A stretch of DNA of 64,000 bases, taken from Comamonadaceae bacterium M7527 (lineage in GTDB: Bacteria; Pseudomonadota; Gammaproteobacteria; Burkholderiales; Burkholderiaceae_C). Below, piece by piece: positions 9,367-18,430 of this stretch (positions within the stretch are counted from its first letter, which is position 1; each line of letters opens with the position of its first letter). The stretch covers positions 1,178,001 through 1,242,000 of the forward strand of contig CP087990.1 of assembly GCA_021044545.1 (NCBI GenBank). Direction: 5' to 3'. A program made the translations under genes and the position numbers. Under the pieces are notes generated by a model. That model searched no databases. It was not told where the DNA came from and worked only from the letters and a program-made list of their open reading frames with translations.

Positions 9367-10432
9367 TGAGCAAACTCGCAATGGCTTGCGCCACCTCAGC
9401 GGTAGAGGCCGTGCCACCCAGGTCTGGCGTGTGTGGGCCCACTTTAAGCACTTGCTCAATGGCGGCCACAATGGCGTCGTGAGCGGCTTGCTCACCCAAA
9501 AACTGCAGCATCAAGGCCGCGCTCCAAATCATGGCAATGGGGTTGGCAATGCCCTTGCCCACAATGTCTGGCGCAGAACCGTGCACCGGCTCAAACAGTG
9601 ATGGAAAGTTGCGCTCGGGGTTCAGGTTGGCAGACGGCGCCAAGCCAATGGTGCCGGTGGTTGCAGGCCCCAAATCAGACAGGATGTCGCCAAATAAATT
9701 GCTGGCGACCACCACGCTAAAGCGATCTGGCTGCAACACAAAGCGCGCAGACAAAATATCAATGTGCTGCTTGTCTGTAACGACATCTGGGTAATCGCGC
9801 CCAATGGCGTCTGCGCGTTTGTCCCACCAGGGCATGCTCACGGCAATGCCGTTGCTTTTGGTTGCAATGGTGACGTGTTTGCGCGCTCTTTTGCGCGCCT
9901 CTTCGAAGGCATAGCGCAACACGCGGTCTGTACCCACGCGAGAAAACACAGACTCCTGAATCACGATTTCGCGCTCTGTTCCCTCAAACATCACACCGCC
10001 CAAAGCCGTGTACTCGCCCTCGGTGTTTTCGCGCACCACGAGATAGTCAATCTCACCCGGCTTGCGCCCGGCCAGCGGGCACTTGACGCCGTCGAACAAA
10101 CGCACGGGGCGCAGGTTCACGTATTGGTCAAACTCGCGCCTGAACTTCAGCAACGAGCCCCACAACGACACATGGTCTGGCACAGTGGCAGGCCAGCCCA
10201 CCGCGCCAAACAACAGCGCGTGCACGTCTGCCAACTGCGTCTTCCAGTCATCCGGCATCATCTGGCCGTGCGCTTGGTAGTAGTCACAACTGGCCCACTC
10301 AATGGGCTTTAGCGTCAGCGAAAAACCAAAGCGTTTTGAGACAACGTCCAGCACATCAAGCGCGCTGGGCATTACCTCTTGGCCAATACCGTCGCCAGGA
10401 ATAACTGCAATGTGGTGATTGTTGGATGTCAT
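9359..10432 (-). CDS. Tartrate/D-malate dehydrogenase of the isopropylmalate dehydrogenase family
   Basis: A 357-residue beta-decarboxylating NAD-dependent dehydrogenase. It begins with the IAVIPGDGIGQEV nucleotide-fold motif, has the LRPVRLFDGV and YLVVRENTEGEY segments, the catalytic Lys in the IATKSNGI region and the NLFGDILSDLG metal-binding stretch with GLAPSANLNP after it. The VRENTEGEY sequence and the absence of leucine-pathway neighbours point to the tartrate dehydrogenase/D-malate dehydrogenase (TtuC/DmlA) branch rather than LeuB. I use the ATG at 10432, giving the family's usual N-terminus; the frame is open to 10453. It converges with the cupin gene and is followed by the 12-bp repeat block. 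Confidence 0.85.
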   Translation of the reverse strand: MTSNNHHIAVIPGDGIGQEVMPSALDVLDVVSKRFGFSLTLKPIEWASCDYYQAHGQMMPDDWKTQLADVHALLFGAVGWPATVPDHVSLWGSLLKFRREFDQYVNLRPVRLFDGVKCPLAGRKPGEIDYLVVRENTEGEYTALGGVMFEGTEREIVIQESVFSRVGTDRVLRYAFEEARKRARKHVTIATKSNGIAVSMPWWDKRADAIGRDYPDVVTDKQHIDILSARFVLQPDRFSVVVASNLFGDILSDLGPATTGTIGLAPSANLNPERNFPSLFEPVHGSAPDIVGKGIANPIAMIWSAALMLQFLGEQAAHDAIVAAIEQVLKVGPHTPDLGGTASTAEVAQAIASLLKT

Positions 10433-10486
10433 GATGTCTTTATGAAGGGGCAAGCAAACAGCTTGCAGTATCTCAAAAATAAGCCG

Positions 10487-12330
10487 CTAGGCTTGCTGCG
10501 CAAAACGCTCTGCCTCCAGCAGCCTGAGCACCCGCCTTTGCACCTTGCCGGTGGTGGTCATGGGCAAGTTGTCTACAAACTCTATGTCTTTGGGGTATTC
10601 GTAAGGGGCCAACTTGCCACGTACATGGCGTTGCAGCTGCTTGATGGCGTCTGCCTCCCATTGCTCCAAAGCCGTGCCACTCAAACCCTGACGTGCTTCC
10701 AAACCGGCAGGCGACAACACCACAAAGGCTTTCACCACCGCGCCTCTGGCTGCATCTGGCTTGGGCACAACAGCGGCGTTGGCGACCAGGGCGTGCTTGA
10801 GCAGGCAGTTCTCTATCTCGCCCGGGCCTATGCGGTAGCCTGCGGCCTTGAACATGTCGTCGGCACGCCCCGCATACCACAGATAGCCGTCTGCATCGCG
10901 CGTGGCCAGATCGCCAGTGCGGCACCAGTTGCCGCTGTACTTGGCTTGCGTCGCGGCTTCGTTGTTCCAGTAACCAATAAAGAAAACCGGGTCTGGCTGA
11001 CCGTCTAGCGCTGTTTGGTACACCGCCACTTCGCCAATTTCACCCACCGCACAAGGCACGTTGTGCGCGTTGATCACATCAACTGTATGGCCCGGGTAGC
11101 CCTTGCCCATACTGCCTGCCTTGGCAGGCCAGCCTAACGCCAACTGTGCGTTGCGCTGGTTGTTCATGGCGCAATTGCCCACGATGTAATTGATTTCGGT
11201 CTGGCCAAACATCTCGTTAACCACCACACCCAGCTCTTGCTGGCACCAGGCAAACACCGCGTCGCCAACGGCCTCGCCGCACTCATCAAACCCTGCAAAT
11301 GCAGCTTGAACTGCCTGGACGGTTGGGCATAAGACTTCATCATGGCCTTGAGCGCCGTGGGAAACAAAAAGCTGTGGGTAACACGGTGGCGCTGCAGCAA
11401 GGCAAACGCCACGTCTGGCGAAAAGCGCCCGCCAAACGCCACAATAGGCCTGCCCATGCACAGCGTGGGCAGCAGCGCATCCATCAAACCGCCAGTCCAC
11501 GCCCAATCTGCCGGACTCCAAAACACGGTGTCGTACAAGGGCTCTGGCGGCAAGCCCTCGGCGCTCACACCATTGGTCAGCGGGTCATAGCCAAACCAGT
11601 TCTGGCTGCAAATAAAACCGGTGAGGTTGCCAATAAGCGCGCTGTGCGGAATCAGCGCGCCCTTGGGGTTGCCAGTGGTGCCACTGGTGTAAATCAGCAC
11701 GGCAGGGTCTGTAGCGGCAGTGTCTGCCACATCAAAGACAGTGGGTTGCCCCAGCAACACATCGCCCCATGCGTGCGTGCCGGGTACAGCCTGGCCCACC
11801 GCCAACACGTGCAACAAGTCTTTGCACGCAGGCGCGGCCTCCAGTAACGCGGCCTGTGTGGCCTCGTCAACAACAGCGGCCACGGCCTGGCTATCTTGCA
11901 AACGGTACTGCAACGCATCCACGCCAAACAACTGCGACAAAGGCATGGCCACTGCACCCAACTGCAACACGGCCATATAGGCCACAGCAGTCTCAAACCG
12001 CTGAGGCATCACAATGGCCACGCGCTGGCCACGCTCAATGCCCAAGGCCCTTAAACCGTGGGCCAGCTGGCTGGCCTGCGCGTACAACTGTGCATAGGTG
12101 TGCAGCGTAGTCGCGCCAAGCCCCGCCTGGCCGTCAGCCGCGCTGTCCTGGTTGATAACGGCCACACGGGTGCCAGCTTCTGGCAGCTGCGCCCAACGCT
12201 TGGCGCACCACTGCGCCATGTTGAAGCGCTTGGGCACCGCCCACCTGAAAGCGCTGCTCATGGCGTGGTAATGATCATCTGCCAGTGGCGTGGCATTGTC
12301 TCTAGGTTGACGCTTGGCAGAGTTGGACAC
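10487..12330 (-). CDS. AMP-dependent acyl-CoA synthetase, frameshifted
   Basis: An adenylate-forming ligase that activates a carboxylic acid with ATP and joins it to CoA. The N-terminal part carries the P-loop YTSGTTGNPKGA; the C-terminal part has GYWNNEAAT, the TGD motif, the YAGRADDMFKAAGYRIGP hinge and the final TTTGKVQRR lysine. The two halves lie in different frames. Near 11278 the coding strand reads GCGGCGAG where GCGGGCGAG would give the expected LMSAGEAVGDA, so one G is missing. Restoring it yields a continuous protein of about 614 residues. The start is a GTG at 12330 preceded by GAAGGA. Substrate is not clear: medium-chain or aromatic acids are possible. Confidence 0.8.
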
Positions 12331-12347
12331 AACATATTCCTTCTAAG

Positions 12348-13262
12348 ATGCCAGCAATGTACCAAGTAAAACGCGCCAGCCACAGCCATTTCGTCCCAAT
12401 CCGTCACCTGCGTTACCACTACCGCAGCTGGGGCAAGCCTGCAACAGGCGTGCCGCCCCTGGTCTTGGTACACGGCTGGATGGATGTGGGCGCCTCGTTT
12501 CAGTTCATGGTGGACGCCATGGCACAAGACCGGTGGATAGTGGCGCCTGACTGGCGCGGCTTTGGCCTGACCGACACACCCAACACCGACAACTTCTGGT
12601 TTGCAGACTACCTGGCAGACCTGGACGCGCTGATGGACTTGCTGGCCCCCAACCAGCAAGTAGACCTGGTGGGCCACAGCATGGGCGGGCACATTGCCAC
12701 CATGTACGCAGGCGTACGCCCCAAGCGCATTCGTAAACTCGTCAATCTGGAAGGCTTTGGCCTGGCCAGCACCCGCCCCGCGCAAGCGCCTACGCGCTAT
12801 GCACAGTGGCTGGACGAACTGGCCAAATTTGGCAAAGGCGAAATGGACTTGCGCAGCTACAGCAGCCACGACGCTGTCGTGGCCAGACTAATGAAAACCA
12901 ACCCACGCCTGAGCCTGGACAAAGCGCAGTGGCTCGCTGGCGAGTGGTCCGAGATGACCGCACCCGACCAATGGCAAGTGCTGGGCCACGCCGCGCACAA
13001 AGTGGTGGGGGCCCACCTCTTTCAGGTAGACGAAACAGTGGCTTGTTACAAGGCCATTACCGCGCCCACCTTGTTTGTGCACGCTGAAGAAGACAGCTTG
13101 CAAACCTGGTGGACCAACAAATTCACCCGTGCCGAGTTCATGCAGCGCTGGCAGCATGTGCCCAACTCACGCATAGAGTGCATGCAGGACGTAGGGCACA
13201 TGCTGCACCACGACCAGCCGCAGGCCTTGGCAGCCATGATTGAGGCGTTTTTAAAGGCCTAG
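12348..13262 (+). CDS. Alpha/beta hydrolase
   Basis: A 304-residue alpha/beta hydrolase. The oxyanion-hole segment VHGWMDVG is near residue 41, the nucleophile elbow is GHSMGG with Ser111, the acid is probably in the HAEEDSLQ segment and the catalytic His is in DVGHMLHHD near the C-terminus. It is divergent from the acyl-CoA synthetase with only 17 bases between the starts, so the promoters must overlap the neighbouring coding sequence or sit very close. Substrate unknown; esterase or C-C hydrolase activity would fit the family. Confidence 0.83.
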   Translation: MPAMYQVKRASHSHFVPIRHLRYHYRSWGKPATGVPPLVLVHGWMDVGASFQFMVDAMAQDRWIVAPDWRGFGLTDTPNTDNFWFADYLADLDALMDLLAPNQQVDLVGHSMGGHIATMYAGVRPKRIRKLVNLEGFGLASTRPAQAPTRYAQWLDELAKFGKGEMDLRSYSSHDAVVARLMKTNPRLSLDKAQWLAGEWSEMTAPDQWQVLGHAAHKVVGAHLFQVDETVACYKAITAPTLFVHAEEDSLQTWWTNKFTRAEFMQRWQHVPNSRIECMQDVGHMLHHDQPQALAAMIEAFLKA

Positions 13263-13301
13263 CCCCTTTGTCATACAACGGGCAGCTGGCATGAGAAAAT
13301 A

Positions 13302-13321
13302 CGAAGTTATTTATAACTTCG
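13302..13321. promoter_or_regulatory. Perfect inverted repeat upstream of prfB
   Basis: Two perfect 9-base arms, CGAAGTTAT and ATAACTTCG, are separated by TT and end 13 bases before the prfB start. It could be an operator or a small hairpin in the leader. AT-rich surroundings suggest the prfB promoter is here too. Confidence 0.5.
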
Positions 13322-13334
13322 CACAAAGAACACC

Positions 13335-14435
13335 ATGGAAGCCGAACGCCTCAACGCCCTATCCAACCTCATAGACGACTTGCAGCTGCGAGTCGGTGAG
13401 TTACGGAGGTATCTTTGACGTCGATAGCAAAGCACAGCGCCTCAGCGAGGTAGAAGCCGCCCTGGAAGACCCCGCCGTCTGGAACGACCCCAAACGTGCG
13501 CAAGAACTGGGCAAAGAGAAAAAGTCTCTGGACGACGTCGTGGGCGTGCTGAACCAGCTAGACGCCGACCTGTCTGACAACGCCGAGTTGTTTGAAATGT
13601 CGCAAGACGACACCAATGGCTTGCACGCCATAGAAACCGACGTACAGGCATTAACAGCCATCGTGGAACGCCTGGAGTTCAGGCGCATGTTCAGCCAGGA
13701 GGCTGACCCATTCAGCTGCTTTATTGACATTCAATCAGGCGCAGGCGGCACAGAAGCCTGTGACTGGGCCAGCATACTGATGATGCGCCAATACCTGCGC
13801 TACGCCGAGCGCCAGGACTTCAAAACCACCATTGAAGACGAAACACCTGGTGACGTCGCCGGCATCAAAGGCTGCACCATCAAGGTAGACGGCGAATACG
13901 CGTTTGGCTTGTTGCGCACAGAAAGCGGCGTACACCGCTTGGTACGCAAGTCACCGTTTGACTCATCGGGGGGCGTCACACCTCTTTTGCATCGGTGTTT
14001 GTCTACCCCGAAATTGACGACTCCATTGAAATTGATATCAACCCGGCAGACGTGCGCACCGACACCTACCGCGCCAGCGGTGCGGGCGGCCAGCACATCA
14101 ACAAGACAGACTCTGCCGTGCGCCTGACGCACATACCCACGGGCACCGTGGTGCAGTGCCAGGACGGACGAAGCCAACACAGCAACCGCGACGTGGCCTG
14201 GAAACGCCTGCGCTCAAAGCTGTACGACCTGGAAATGCGTAAACGCCAAGACGAGCAACAAAAGCTGGAAGACGGCAAAACCGACGTGGGCTGGGGCCAC
14301 CAGATACGCTCTTACGTGCTGGACCAAAGCCGCATCAAAGATTTGCGCACTGGCGTTGAGGCCACCAACACACAAAAAGTGCTGGACGGCGACTTGGACA
14401 TGTTTATCCAAGCCTCGCTCAAGCAAGGCGTTTAA
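13335..14435 (+). CDS. prfB: Peptide chain release factor 2 (programmed +1 frameshift; extra single-base lesion)
   Basis: RF2 reads UAA and UGA stop codons. The first ORF runs from ATG 13335 to the in-frame TGA at 13416-13418, preceded by CTT and by the GGAGG stimulator at 13405-13409. This is the classic autoregulatory frameshift site, after which translation continues as DVDSK. The SPF specificity motif (KSPFDSSGG) and the GGQ hydrolysis motif (SGAGGQH) are present. A second break is not programmed: at the G run 13968-13973 one G is missing, shifting the frame before the SVFVYPEIDD segment. RF2 is normally essential, so I read this as a probable homopolymer error in the assembly. Corrected length is about 366 residues. 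Confidence 0.93.
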
Positions 14436-14460
14436 GCCAGACCCAACAAGGAACTGAACA

Positions 14461-17177
14461 ATGCAAGCTCTCATGGCTGATGCCGGCAACGCCGCCACCC
14501 TCATAAAACGCGAAGACTACCAAGCCCCCGCGTTTTGGATAGACACGGTTGAACTGGGCTTTGACTTAGAGCCCACCAAAACCCGCGTGCTCAACAAAAT
14601 GCGCGTGCGTCGCAACGCCGATGTGGCGCCCCAGGCCCTGCGCCTGGACGGCGAAGACCTAACCCCCACACGCGTGCTGGTCAACGGCCAAGGCTGCAGC
14701 TTTAAAAAAGACGGCAACCAACTGGTACTGGAGAGCTTGCCCGAAGGCCCTGAGGCGTTTGACCTGGAAATCCTCACCACCTGCAACCCCAGCACCAACA
14801 CCGCGCTAATGGGCTTGTACATGAGTGGCGAATGCTTCTTCACGCAATGCGAGGCGCAAGGCTTCAGGCGCATCACCTACTTTTTAGACCGCCCCGACGT
14901 CATGGCCACCTACACCGTGACCTTGCGCGCAGACCAGACAGCCTTCCCCGTGTTGCTGTCCAACGGCAACCTGGTCGACAGCGGCAGCTTGCCCGATCAG
15001 CGTCACTTTGCCACCTGGCATGACCCCCACCCCAAGCCCAGCTACTTGTTTGCCCTGGTGGCAGGCCAATTGGTGTGCCGTGAACAGCGTGTAACCGCGC
15101 GCAGCGGCTCCAGCCACTTGCTGCAAATTTATGTACGCCCCGGCGACCTGGACAAAACCGAACACGCCATGCAATCACTCATGGCCAGCATGGCCTGGGA
15201 CGAGGCACGCTTCAACTTGCCGCTAGACCTTGAGCGCTTCATGATTGTGGCCACCGCCGACTTCAACATGGGCGCCATGGAAAACAAGGGCCTCAACATC
15301 TTCAACACCAAGTTTGTGCTGGCCAGCCCTGCCACCGCCACAGACGCCGACTTTGGCAACGTTGAAAGCGTGGTGGCCCACGAGTACTTCCACAACTGGA
15401 CGGGCAACCGCATCACCTGCCGCGACTGGTTTCAGCTGTCACTCAAAGAAGGCCTCACCGTTTTTAGAGACCAGGAATTCAGCCAGGACATGGCCGGCAG
15501 CGAATCCGGCCGTGCCGTTAAACGCATTGAAGACGTGCGCGTGCTGCGCACCGCGCAATTCCCCGAGGACGCAGGCCCCATGGCCCACCCGGTGCGCCCA
15601 GACCAGTACGAAGAAATCAACAACTTCTACACCGTCACCATTTACGAAAAAGGCGCAGAAGTCGTACGCATGATGCAAACCCTGGTAGGGCGCGACGGCT
15701 TTGCCAAAGGCATGGCACTGTACTTTGAGCGCTTTGACGGCCAAGCCGTCACCTGCGACGACTTTGCCCAAGCCATTGCCGACACCAACCCCACCTCGGC
15801 ATTGGCCCAGCACCTACCCACGTTCAAGCGCTGGTACAGCCAAGCCGGCACGCCGCGCCTGCACGTGGTGGGTGAGTACGACGACAACGCCCACACCTAC
15901 ACCTTTGAGTTGCGCCAAAGCTGCGCGGCCACACCCAACCAGCCCGTTAAAGACCCATTTGTATTGCCTGTCACCGTAGGCCTGGTAGGCCTTGACGGCC
16001 GCGCCTTGCCACTGACCATGGCCGGCGACGCAGACGCCAGCGCGGCAAGCACCTCACGCACCCTGGTGCTGCACGACGCAAGCCAGCGCTTTACGTTTAC
16101 CAACATCACACAAGACGCCGTGCCATCTGTGCTGCGCGGCTTCAGCGCACCTGTGGTGCTGGACATTGTGCTCAGCGATGCGCAATGGCTGCACCTGTTA
16201 GCCCATGACACCGACCCCTTCAACCAATGGGAAGCCTCACAACGCCTGGCCTTGTCTCGCTTGCTGAACGCCATTCGCAAAACGAGCCCGTGGTAGCCGA
16301 TGACGCCTACGTTGACGCATTGCGCCGCATTGTGGACAGCACCCAATTGGCCCCAGCCTTTAAAGAATTGGTGCTGACACTGCCCAGCGAGTCTTACATT
16401 GCCGAACAACTGCAAGCGGTAGACCCACAACGCATTCACGCAGTGCGCGAGTCGCTCAAACTGCAATTGGCGCAAGCGCTAACACCACAGTGGAGCCAGG
16501 CATGGACGGCCTACAACGCCACGCGCGCCTTCAGCACAGCCGCGCAAGACGTTGGCGAGCGCGCACTGGCCAACCTCGCATTGGCCAACTTGGTGTTGGC
16601 CGAACAAGCCAGCGGCAATAGCGATGGGGCAGACAACTGGGCTGGCAAGGCGCTGCAACGCTTCCACGACGCCAACAACATGACAGACCGCTTCAGCGCC
16701 ATGTCTGCATTGGTACAAGCCGGTAGCCCACTGGCAGACCGCGCGTTGACCAAGTTTTACATGTTGTTCCGCCACGAGCCACTGGTGATTGACAAATGGT
16801 TTGCCCTGCAATGCGCGCGCACCGACCGTGGCGGCGACGTGCTGGCCACTGTGCGCCAATTGCTCAAGCACCCGGAATTCAACATGCGCAACCCCAACCG
16901 CGCGCGCAGCGTGCTGTCCACGTTTTGCCAAGCCAACCCCGCCGCATTCCACCGCGCAGACGCAGCAGGCTATGTATTGTGGGCCGACAAGGTGTTAGAG
17001 CTGGACGCGTTTAACCCGCAAATAGCCGCTCGCCTGGCACGCGCCCTGGACCGTTGGGAAATACTGGATCAGCCCTACAAAAGCGCAGCGCGCGCCGCCA
17101 TTGAGCGCGTCGCCGCCAAGCCCAACTTGAGCGCCGACGTGCGCGAAGTCGTCAGCCGAGCCCTGTCTAACCCTTAA
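14461..17177 (+). CDS. pepN: Aminopeptidase N (M1 family), frameshifted
   Basis: Zinc metallo-aminopeptidase that removes N-terminal residues from peptides in the cytoplasm. The GAMENKG substrate-binding motif and the HEYFH...KEGLTVF zinc motif (HExxH with the distal Glu) are intact, and the protein continues into the C-terminal helical domain typical of the E. coli PepN group. The frame breaks near 16277: the sequence reads CGCAAAACGAG where CGCCAAAACGAG would continue LLNAIR into QNEPVVADDAY. One missing base therefore splits a gene of about 905 residues. It starts 25 bases after prfB and precedes fbp by 28 bases, so the three may share transcription. Confidence 0.9.
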
Positions 17178-17205
17178 ACCACTACGCCACGCAGCGCAGC
17201 ACACC

Positions 17206-18225
17206 ATGGCCACACAAAAAGTCTCACTCACCCGCTACCTCATTGAGCAAGAGCGCATACACGGCACCCTGCCCCCACAACTGCGCTTGCTGCTGGAGGT
17301 GGTAGCGCGGTCTTGCAAAAGCATCAGCCTATCCGTCACAAAAGGCGCACTGGGCGGCGTACTAGGCGCCACCGAGACTGAAAACGTGCAAGGCGAAGTG
17401 CAAAAAAAGCTAGACATCATCGCCAACGAAGTACTCATTGAAGCCAACGAATGGGGCGGCCACCTGGCCGCCATGGCCAGCGAAGAAATGGCAGGCATTC
17501 ACCTGGTGCCCAACCGCTACCCACAAGGCGAATACCTGCTGCTGTTTGACCCCTTGGACGGCTCTAGCAACATTGACGTCAACGTGAGCATAGGCACCAT
17601 ATTCAGCGTACTCAAAAAACCAGACAACTCGGCCGGTGTCACAGAGCAAGACTTTTTACAAGCCGGCAGCACACAAGTGGCTGCGGGCTACTGCGTGTAC
17701 GGCCCACAAACCACGCTGGTGCTAACAGTTGGCAACGGCGTGGCCATGTTTACGCTAGACCGTGAACAAGGCTCATTCACCCTCACCTCAGAAAACGTAC
17801 GCATACCCGCAGATACGCAAGAATTCGCCATCAACATGAGCAACATGCGCCACTGGGACACACCCGTAAAGCGCTATGTAGACGAATGCCTGGCTGGCAC
17901 AGAGGGCACACGCGGCAAAGACTTCAACATGCGCTGGATTGCCAGCATGGTGGCCGACGTACACCGCATACTCACCCGTGGCGGCGTATTTCTGTACCCA
18001 TGGGACAAACGCGAGCCCAACAAAGCCGGCAAGCTGCGCCTCATGTACGAGGCCAACCCCATGAGCTGGCTGGTAGAGCAAGCTGGTGGCGCAGCCACCA
18101 ACGGGCGCGAGCGCATCTTGGACATAACCCCCAACGCATTGCACCAGCGTGTGAGCGTGGTACTGGGCAGCAAAAACGAGGTAGAGCGCATCACCCACTA
18201 CCACCTGGAGCACAGCGCCAAATAA
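17206..18225 (+). CDS. fbp: Fructose-1,6-bisphosphatase class 1
   Basis: Gluconeogenic and Calvin-cycle phosphatase converting fructose 1,6-bisphosphate to fructose 6-phosphate. At 339 residues it is the normal class I length. The metal-binding motif DPLDGSSNIDVNVSIGTIF is near residues 110-128, with acidic EEMAG upstream and the KLRLMYEANPMSWLVEQAGG substrate/metal segment in the C-terminal half. No frame problems. Neighbours on both sides are unrelated in pathway; it is followed by a G/C-rich hairpin and then the adhesin leader. Confidence 0.95.
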   Translation: MATQKVSLTRYLIEQERIHGTLPPQLRLLLEVVARSCKSISLSVTKGALGGVLGATETENVQGEVQKKLDIIANEVLIEANEWGGHLAAMASEEMAGIHLVPNRYPQGEYLLLFDPLDGSSNIDVNVSIGTIFSVLKKPDNSAGVTEQDFLQAGSTQVAAGYCVYGPQTTLVLTVGNGVAMFTLDREQGSFTLTSENVRIPADTQEFAINMSNMRHWDTPVKRYVDECLAGTEGTRGKDFNMRWIASMVADVHRILTRGGVFLYPWDKREPNKAGKLRLMYEANPMSWLVEQAGGAATNGRERILDITPNALHQRVSVVLGSKNEVERITHYHLEHSAK

Positions 18226-18230
18226 AACAC

Positions 18231-18270
18231 GGGGCTACTGGGGGGTGTGTACCGCCCCCTGTTCAGCCCC
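18231..18270 (+). terminator. GC-rich hairpin after fbp (possible terminator without U tract)
   Basis: Outer arms GGGGCT and AGCCCC enclose a G5/C5 inner stem. It lies six bases after the fbp stop and could end that transcript, but there is no following T run, so Rho-independent termination is uncertain. Confidence 0.35.
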
Positions 18271-18366
18271 CCATTCAGCCCACTGTGTGCCACGGTGTCA
18301 GTTTGCGCCCCAGTTTGGTGGCCACTTTTGAAATGAGTTGTAAATAACTACATGTAAGTACTAATA

Positions 18367-18395
18367 TGTAAAAAGAGATAGGTTTAATGTATACT
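18367..18395 (+). promoter_or_regulatory. Candidate adhesin promoter
   Basis: A TATACT hexamer at 18390-18395 (five of six matches to the -10 consensus) has a weak TGTAAA 17 bases upstream at 18367-18372. An overlapping alternative is TTGTAA at 18338-18343 with TAATAT 18 bases later. Transcription from the first would begin near 18402, about 30 bases before the ATG at 18431. Confidence 0.4.
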
Positions 18396-18430
18396 TTTAG
18401 GTCTCGTTTGACTACCTTTAGGTTACACTC

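Noticed and set aside
13296..13325. Resemblance of the prfB inverted repeat to loxP arms
   Set aside because: The arms match parts of loxP, but in the opposite order and with a 2-bp rather than 8-bp spacer; no recombinase is nearby, so this is coincidence.
13335..13420. The TGA at 13416 as a damaging stop in prfB
   Set aside because: It is the normal programmed frameshift site with CTT TGA C and an upstream GGAGG.
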